Part shown: positions 59,396 through 64,000 of the stretch, in pieces
Layout of the letters: each line of letters opens with the position of its first letter
Numbering within the stretch: the stretch's first letter is position 1
From: Brevibacillus humidisoli
Lineage (GTDB): Bacteria; Bacillota; Bacilli; Brevibacillales; Brevibacillaceae
Length of the DNA stretch: 64,000 nt
Reading direction: 5' to 3'
Assembly (NCBI RefSeq): GCF_020923435.1
Contig: NZ_CP087263.1
Location: forward strand, 124,001-188,000
Notes under the pieces: model-generated
Seen by the model: the letters and a program-made list of their open reading frames with translations, nothing else
Databases searched by the model: none
What the model was told of the DNA's origin: nothing
Program-made: the position numbers and the translations under genes

Positions 59396-60945
59396 CTCGA
59401 CCCTCCATTCTCCCGTATAGACGCGGTTCGGATTTTATTCGTTTCAAACAAGAGAGTGTTCATCTTGATGTCACACGTATCTGGTACGTGATATGATATA
59501 CAGATTGCAGACAAACTCCCTCGCTGAACGAACAGCAGAGGGCGTTTGTTTAATAATTTGATGAAAATACCGAAGGTGTTTTGATCCTTCACCTTTTGGC
59601 GACCTGATTTCCATAGCCAGGTCGCCATTTTTTTTAAGTTCATGGCAGCGAAAACAAGCATCGCCTGCATCGTGACCTTCTCCAGTCCTCGTAAGGTCGT
59701 CCAACGCATGCCATGCTTTTCCTTCATATCAGCGAATACACGTTCAATCGTTTCTTTCCGTTGGCTATAGATCTGTTTGTTTTCCTCGGTATGCCGGAGG
59801 TGGTCTACCTCTTCGAGGTAATCAGCCCAGATGTGGCGACTCACTCTCTTTGTGTAGTCTTTACTTTCCGTGCATTGTTTCAAAAACGGACAACTTCGGC
59901 AAACTTGAGAATTTGATCGATAGATACGGTACCCATCCTTGTTTGTTGTCTCATATGTTAAGATTTGCTCGTTCGGGCAGATGTAGCAGTCGAAATATTC
60001 ATCATACACATATTCGTACTTTTTAAAAAAACCTTCTTTGGTGCGTGGTCTTGTGTAGGGCATAACGGGGCGAATCTGGTCATCAATCAGTGTTTTACTG
60101 ATGTAAGGCGTCTTGTATCCGGAGTCCACCGCCACAGCCTGAGGTTGTTCGAACGTCTGTCGCACTTGATTCAAAACATCCTCAAAAACCTGACTGTCAT
60201 GCACATTGCCTGGCGTTACCTTTGCGCCAAGCACAAATCCATTTCGATCACATGCCGTATGAAAACTATAGGCAAATACACGTTCCTTTTCCCCCTTTAC
60301 AAACAATCCGCAATCCGGGTCAGTTGTGCTGACCTTCACCTCCTTCTTCGAAGTTTCTGTCTTTTTTTCAAGGGGCTTCTTTCCATGTGCAATACGATCC
60401 TGATTGATTTCTTCGTCCAGTAGCTCTTGATATTTCTTGGCTTGTTCTTCAACGATTTCTTTCACGTATTTATGCTTATTCGCACTGGCTTTTACATGCG
60501 TAGCATCGATGAAAAGCACGTCAGGCTTCACGAATCCATGATGTACCGCCTCTTCCAATATTCGAAGGAAGATCGACTCGAAGAGTTGAGTATTCCGAAA
60601 ACGGCGAACATAGTTCTTGCCTAGGGTCGTGAAATGGGGAATGGGCTGACTGAAGTCATAGCCAATGAACCACCGATAGGCAACATTGGTTTCGATCTCT
60701 TTAATCGTTTGCCGCATGGAACGAATACCAAAAAGATATTGGATGAGAGCAATTTTGACTAAGACTACAGGGTCAACACTGGGTCTGCCGTTGTCATGAC
60801 AGTAGAGGCTTTCCACTAAGTCATAGATGAATGAAAAGTCGATTGCATTTTCGATTTTTCGTACGAGATGATCTTTTGGCACCAACTCATCTAACGAGAA
60901 TGCAGATATCTGATAACGGCCTTCGGCCTGTTGCTTATTAAGCAT
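59344..60945 (-). CDS. IS1182-family transposase
   Basis: 533 residues from ATG 60945 (GGAGGTGG upstream); the frame extends 18 codons further without a site. N-terminal DUF772-type domain (FSLDELVPKDHLVRKIENAI; SVDPVVLVKIALIQYLFGIRS), DDE residues in DVLFIDATHVKASAN, AVAVDSGYKTPYIS and KETIERVFADMKEKHGMRW. A CxxC cluster (QVCRSCPFLKQC) is typical. About 481 codons lie within the element; the frame has no stop before the right end at 59501 and terminates 157 bases outside, at 59344. The catalytic part is intact. Confidence 0.92.
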   Translation of the reverse strand: MLNKQQAEGRYQISAFSLDELVPKDHLVRKIENAIDFSFIYDLVESLYCHDNGRPSVDPVVLVKIALIQYLFGIRSMRQTIKEIETNVAYRWFIGYDFSQPIPHFTTLGKNYVRRFRNTQLFESIFLRILEEAVHHGFVKPDVLFIDATHVKASANKHKYVKEIVEEQAKKYQELLDEEINQDRIAHGKKPLEKKTETSKKEVKVSTTDPDCGLFVKGEKERVFAYSFHTACDRNGFVLGAKVTPGNVHDSQVFEDVLNQVRQTFEQPQAVAVDSGYKTPYISKTLIDDQIRPVMPYTRPRTKEGFFKKYEYVYDEYFDCYICPNEQILTYETTNKDGYRIYRSNSQVCRSCPFLKQCTESKDYTKRVSRHIWADYLEEVDHLRHTEENKQIYSQRKETIERVFADMKEKHGMRWTTLRGLEKVTMQAMLVFAAMNLKKMATWLWKSGRQKVKDQNTFGIFIKLLNKRPLLFVQRGSLSAICISYHVPDTCDIKMNTLLFETNKIRTASIRENGGSRWEKPYLVGSCLPCAIS

Positions 60946-61045
60946 AATGCCACCTCCAAAAATAACTATTGAAAACGTAACATGTTCTATATTCAACAAA
61001 AAAGCCTGCAGACCCTGTTCCTTACGGAACTTTGTCTACAGGCTG
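59501..61045 (-). mobile_element. Complete IS1182-family insertion sequence with 8-bp target duplication
   Basis: 1545 bases. Terminal inverted repeats of 20 bases, CAGATTGCAGACAAACTCCC at 59501-59520 and, read inward on the other strand, CAGCCTGTAGACAAAGTTCC at 61045-61026, match at 15 of 20. The host sequence ATGATATA is directly repeated at 59493-59500 and 61046-61053, defining the insertion point. The element holds a single transposase gene on the minus strand. An intact duplication suggests recent insertion. Confidence 0.9.
60996..61044 (-). terminator. Terminator-like hairpin at the left end of the insertion sequence
   Basis: On the minus strand AGCCTGTAGAC pairs with GTCTGCAGGCT (one mismatch), an inner GTTCC / GGAAC stem adds to it, and TTTTTTGTTG follows. 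It lies between the IS end and the transposase start and would stop transcription entering from outside, a known protective device of insertion sequences. Confidence 0.7.
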
Positions 61046-61113
61046 ATGATATATTGGGAATAGATAGATAAGAGAGTCAAGCAAAAGTTTGCATCTGGAA
61101 GGTGGGTGGTAAC

Positions 61114-61302
61114 ATGAGTTGGGCTGTTCCTTTGATTTTGGTCGTACTCGTGGCCTCTCTTCTCGGCACACTATTCGTCGGTGCCAAACCGCGCGAACGG
61201 GATTACGAGCAGAAGACCAGACGAAACTACAAGAACTATTTGATTATCTATGCCGTTGGCACACTGCTGTTTTTCCTCGGCTTTTTCCTGGTTAACGAGT
61301 AA
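61114..61302 (+). CDS. Small two-helix membrane protein
   Basis: 62 residues from ATG 61114 (MSWAVPLILVVLVASLLG) with GGAAGGTGGGTGG upstream. Helices at about 3-22 and 41-59 with a basic, tyrosine-rich link (REYEQKTRRNYKNYL-like region). Not recognised. It lies between the IS and hmp, 126 bases upstream of the hmp start. Confidence 0.7.
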   Translation: MSWAVPLILVVLVASLLGTLFVGAKPRERDYEQKTRRNYKNYLIIYAVGTLLFFLGFFLVNE

Positions 61303-61347
61303 GGTCAGCTGCAACGAATCGTTCGTTCATCAAACTGCAACCGTTTT

Positions 61348-61390
61348 TGTGATCCCTGTCACAGTTTGGATTTCCCTTCTCTCCTATAGT
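61348..61390 (+). promoter_or_regulatory. FNR/CRP-type box and -10 element of hmp
   Basis: TGTGA-TCCCTG-TCACA (61348-61363) is a perfect match to the Bacillus Fnr consensus. TATAGT at 61385-61390 is the -10 element. With transcription starting near 61397 the box centre is at about -41.5, the class II activator position. Suggests anaerobic or Crp-like activation of flavohaemoglobin. Confidence 0.75.
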
Positions 61391-61427
61391 AATACATGCA
61401 AGCGAGAAAAGAGGGGAGCTGAACACT

Positions 61428-62717
61428 GTGCTGGACTCTAAAACAATCGAGTTGGTCAAATCGACAGTACCCGTGTTGGAGGTACATGGAAAAGAGATCA
61501 CAACCCGTTTTTACGAATTGATGTTTCGGAATCATCCCGAGTTATTGAACATCTTTAACCACGCAAACCAAAAGCAGGGCAGACAACAGACGGCCTTGGC
61601 AAATGCGGTCTACGCGGCGGCTGCCCACATCGACCGCTTGGAGGAAATCCTGCCAGTCGTCAGGCAGATCGGTCATAAGCATAGAAGTATCGGCATTTTG
61701 CCGGAACAGTATCCAATCGTCGGCAAGCATCTGCTGCTAGCGATTAAAGACGTGCTGGGTGACGCAGCAACCGAGGAAGTATTGGCTGCATGGGAGAAAG
61801 CGTACCAGGTGATTGCCGATGCCTTTATCGGCGTGGAGCGTGAGATGTACCAGCAGGCCGAAGAACAGACGGGCGGCTGGACTGGCTACCGTGACTTTAC
61901 CGTCGTGCGCAAAGTGAAAGAGAGCGAGGTCATCACCTCGTTTTACCTTGAACCGGTTGACAAGAAGCCGATCGCCCACTATCAGCCCGGTCAGTACATC
62001 AGCGTGAAAGTAGAGATCGAAGGCGAACCGTATACACACGTACGGCAGTACAGTTTGTCCGATCGGCCTGGCAAACCGTATTACCGGATCAGTGTGAAGC
62101 GGGAAGAGGCGGTCGGGAATAAACCAGCGGGCGTGGTCTCCTGCTATCTGCACGATTCGGTGAAAGAGGGGGACGTGTTGGCGATAAGCGCACCGGCAGG
62201 AGATTTTACGCTTGATAGAGAGAGCGAGTTGCCGGTCGTTTTGATCAGCGGCGGTGTGGGATTTACCCCCCTCCTCAGTATGCTAAACACAGTGGTGGAG
62301 GAGCAGTCCTGGCGTGATGTTACCTATATCCATGCCGCTGTAAACGGGCGTGTTCACGCCATGCGAGAGCATGTCGCCCAACTGGCGCAAAACCATTCCA
62401 GGCTAAAAGCGTATATCTGTTACGATTCTCCGACGCAAGAGGATAAGGTTCAGGGGTATTACGATAAAGAGGGGTACATTGACCTTGCCTGGCTTCAGTC
62501 GATCTTGCCGGATCATCAGGCGCAGTTCTACTTCTGCGGACCCATCTCATTTATGAAGACGGTTTACGCCGCTTTGAAGCAGTGGGGAGTACCCGATGAG
62601 CAGATTCGTTACGAGTTCTTTGGGCCGTCCGGAACCTTGGTGGATCAGGAGCCAACTGCGGATGGGAAATCGGAGGTGGCTAATCAGGCCGTGGACAGGT
62701 CATCAGTCGGCGCGTAA
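61428..62717 (+). CDS. hmp: Flavohaemoglobin / nitric oxide dioxygenase
   Basis: 429 residues from GTG 61428 with AGAGGGGAGC ten bases upstream. Globin domain at 1-140 with the heme-proximal histidine in RQIGHKHRSIGI and distal-pocket residues FNHANQKQGRQ; FAD domain with HVRQYSLSDRPG (RxYS); NAD domain with LISGGVGFTPLLSML and FYFCGPISFMK. Converts nitric oxide to nitrate with O2 and NADPH. A C-terminal tail of about 30 residues (PTADGKSEVANQ...) exceeds the usual 400-residue length. A terminator follows. Confidence 0.95.
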   Translation: MLDSKTIELVKSTVPVLEVHGKEITTRFYELMFRNHPELLNIFNHANQKQGRQQTALANAVYAAAAHIDRLEEILPVVRQIGHKHRSIGILPEQYPIVGKHLLLAIKDVLGDAATEEVLAAWEKAYQVIADAFIGVEREMYQQAEEQTGGWTGYRDFTVVRKVKESEVITSFYLEPVDKKPIAHYQPGQYISVKVEIEGEPYTHVRQYSLSDRPGKPYYRISVKREEAVGNKPAGVVSCYLHDSVKEGDVLAISAPAGDFTLDRESELPVVLISGGVGFTPLLSMLNTVVEEQSWRDVTYIHAAVNGRVHAMREHVAQLAQNHSRLKAYICYDSPTQEDKVQGYYDKEGYIDLAWLQSILPDHQAQFYFCGPISFMKTVYAALKQWGVPDEQIRYEFFGPSGTLVDQEPTADGKSEVANQAVDRSSVGA

Positions 62718-62732
62718 AACGGGTATCAGCCA

Positions 62733-62795
62733 AGAAGGGGCGTGTCTCCCTGGTAGTTTCGGTCTACTCTGGAGACAGCCCCTTCTGCTTTTTTG
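62733..62795 (+). terminator. Long-stem terminator after hmp
   Basis: AGAAGGGGC (62733-62741) pairs with GCCCCTTCT (62778-62786) and TGTCTCC (62743-62749) with GGAGACA (62771-62777), with one bulged G, then GCTTTTTT. Loop 21 bases. Confidence 0.8.
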
Positions 62796-62806
62796 TGATT
62801 GGCGAG

Positions 62807-63667
62807 CTAGAGAGACAATCGCTTTCTCATGAATTGGGGCAGCTGGAAACAGCGCTGCAGGATATCCTGGTTTACGTATTGCGTTTCCTTGTCAAAGCGG
62901 AGTTCCTCAGGTTCGGGCAGTTCGCGCTTGCTGCCAAGCGTGAAACTCCACAGCCCTCCCGGGTAGGTAGGAACGACAGCGGTATACATCCGGGTAACCG
63001 GGAACAGGCCGTTGATCCGACTATGAGTCTGCTCCAGTACGTCGAAGTGGAAGATGGGCGATTGGCTCTGACAGACCATCAGGCCATCTCGTTTTAGGGC
63101 ATTGTAGATGTTTTGGTAAAAATCTCGTTCAAATAATTGCTTGGCCGGTCCGACCGGATCGGAAGAATCGACGATAATCACGTCATAATGTTCGGATGCC
63201 TCTTTAACGAATTCCACTCCATCCCGATAGAGGAAGCGGACACGCGGATCGGACAGATTTCCTGATACATCCTGCAAATGCTCCTTACAGACTTCGACGA
63301 CCAGTTCGTCGATTTCCACCATGTCGATCTGTTCGACACTCGCATACTTGGCCACTTCCCGGGCCGCTCCGCAATCGCCTCCACCGATGATCAGGACTGA
63401 TTTCGGGTCCGGGTGGAGGGAGAGCGGTACGTGGGAAATCATCTCGTTGTAGATGAACCCGTCAAGTGAGGTGGTCTGCACCACTCCGTCCAGTACAAGC
63501 ATTCGTCCGAAATCGTAGGAGTCGAGAATCATCACATGTTGGTACGGGGAGTGTTCCGAAACGACGATTTCCTTTACCCGGTAGCTTAGCTTTAGATTTT
63601 CCCGTTCGTTCTCCGTAAGCCAGAGATCTCCGTTCGCTTCCTGGATATAAGCTGGTAATTGTTGCAT
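62807..63667 (-). CDS. speE: Spermidine synthase (polyamine aminopropyltransferase)
   Basis: 286 residues from ATG 63667 with AAAGGAGGT upstream; the longer frame to 63745 is leader sequence. N-terminal strand domain with LWLTENERENLKLSYRV, then the decarboxylated-AdoMet-binding Rossmann core SVLIIGGGDCGAAREVAKY and MVEIDELVVEVCKEHL, and the catalytic loop YDVIIVDSSDPVGPAKQLF. Transfers an aminopropyl group to putrescine. Single gene with its own promoter and a leader hairpin. Confidence 0.95.
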   Translation of the reverse strand: MQQLPAYIQEANGDLWLTENERENLKLSYRVKEIVVSEHSPYQHVMILDSYDFGRMLVLDGVVQTTSLDGFIYNEMISHVPLSLHPDPKSVLIIGGGDCGAAREVAKYASVEQIDMVEIDELVVEVCKEHLQDVSGNLSDPRVRFLYRDGVEFVKEASEHYDVIIVDSSDPVGPAKQLFERDFYQNIYNALKRDGLMVCQSQSPIFHFDVLEQTHSRINGLFPVTRMYTAVVPTYPGGLWSFTLGSKRELPEPEELRFDKETQYVNQDILQRCFQLPQFMRKRLSL

Positions 63668-63689
63668 TTTCAACCTCCTTTGCCTTGTA

Positions 63690-63756
63690 TGGAAAAGAAA
63701 AAAGCCCATATTGCCTGGGCCAAGTTCCCAACTGTCAATCCCCATTATCCATTATA
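63690..63756 (-). promoter_or_regulatory. speE promoter -10 and leader hairpin (possible attenuator)
   Basis: On the minus strand TATAAT (63756-63751) is a perfect -10 box. About 30 bases downstream GGCCCA / TGGGC (63721-63704) forms a short stem followed directly by TTTTTT (63703-63698), before the ribosome binding site at about 63680. A terminator in the leader of the only gene on that transcript suggests attenuation. The -35 box is weak. Confidence 0.55.
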
Positions 63757-63896
63757 ACGAATAAAGAAGGCAAGTCGCTATCATGGATTCCCATCCCGGA
63801 CATTTCGCTCATACGAATCCCTTATGTTCCCATTTTTCCGAAAACATAATAAAATAGTGATTGAAAGTCACAACATTCCCATTAAGGTTGGTGTCT

Positions 63897-64000
63897 ATGA
63901 TTTACGACAGTAGTAACAGTTGGATGCAAGCGTTCCTTGAGGCACATAGAGGCACCGTCACTCGGGCTTGGTTTCGAATGGTAGAGGAAGAGAACCAAGA
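63897..64000 (+). CDS. Unidentified protein, 3' truncated by window edge
   Basis: 34 codons from ATG 63897 (AAGGTTGG upstream): begins MIYDSSNSWMQAFLEAHRG and continues to the edge. Helical, with Trp residues. Too short for identification; a regulator or stressosome-type N-terminal domain is only a guess. A stretch rich in A/T at 63835-63860 probably holds its promoter. Confidence 0.5.
   Translation, partial: MIYDSSNSWMQAFLEAHRGTVTRAWFRMVEEENQ

Noticed and set aside
1-64000. tRNA, rRNA, CRISPR array, prophage or attachment site
   Set aside because: I looked for T-loop patterns, regularly spaced repeats and phage genes and saw none; the only mobile element is the IS1182-type element.

Overview
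This window looks like chromosomal DNA from a Gram-positive, aerobic, spore-forming member of the Bacillales, most like Brevibacillus or its relatives in Paenibacillaceae (inference). The reasons are strong AGGAGG-type ribosome binding sites, frequent TTG and GTG starts, roughly 50% GC, an S-layer-homology protein with YusW-like domains, DUF3231, CBO0543 and DUF4825 proteins, a CadC/CadA-type metal system and a PAS kinase of the sporulation-kinase type. No rRNA, tRNA or CRISPR array was found.

Layout. 1-6223: seven co-directional genes for the lower 3-hydroxyanthranilate / 2-aminomuconate pathway (ACMS decarboxylase, RidA-type deaminase, semialdehyde dehydrogenase, oxopentenoate hydratase, acylating acetaldehyde dehydrogenase, hydroxyoxovalerate aldolase, oxalocrotonate decarboxylase), which carry an aromatic ring-cleavage product to pyruvate and acetyl-CoA. 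6224-7700: a decayed strip with two terminators, a phosphatase gene broken by one amber codon and a scar of a siderophore transporter. 7740-19883: one coherent unit. A small membrane ORF, a sodium:solute symporter, a histidine kinase and a sigma-54 activator are followed by a near-consensus -24/-12 promoter and then TRAP transporter dctPQM, accB, accC and pxpB, pxpA, pxpC. This looks like inducible uptake and biotin/ATP-dependent processing of an organic acid or 5-oxoproline-like compound.

19996-33107: mixed single genes and small operons (AraC/GyrI-type regulator, quinone reductase, MBL hydrolase, TPR protein, a decayed Crp/DUF2892/AhpD trio, CPBP protease, GNAT, RlaP-type nucleotidyltransferase, PadR operon, MarR/lipoprotein pair, FetB-like permease). 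33113-33413 is a large imperfect inverted repeat with no gene. 33429-38341 runs on the minus strand: a nitrilase-GNAT-GNAT operon and cadC-cadA with a readable promoter/operator. 38552-43598: DUF3231, a STAS protein abutting a kinase remnant, a CBO0543 membrane protein, and a degenerate-GGDEF / glycosyltransferase pair.

43629-49626: an IclR regulator diverging from a polyamine-type ABC importer and an M20 carboxypeptidase-like hydrolase. 49643-55112: a PAS kinase diverging from the most unusual locus, an E1/ThiF-nitroreductase fusion (Rv1355c-like), a FeeM/LuxI-fold acyltransferase-like protein and an alpha/beta hydrolase, tightly coupled; I propose it makes a small acylated metabolite. 55220-64000: a radical SAM protein, an acidic SLH protein, GNAT, OsmC, a small membrane protein, a complete IS1182-type insertion sequence (59501-61045) with 20-bp terminal repeats and an 8-bp target duplication, flavohaemoglobin hmp under a well-placed FNR-type box, spermidine synthase speE, and the first 34 codons of an unidentified gene.
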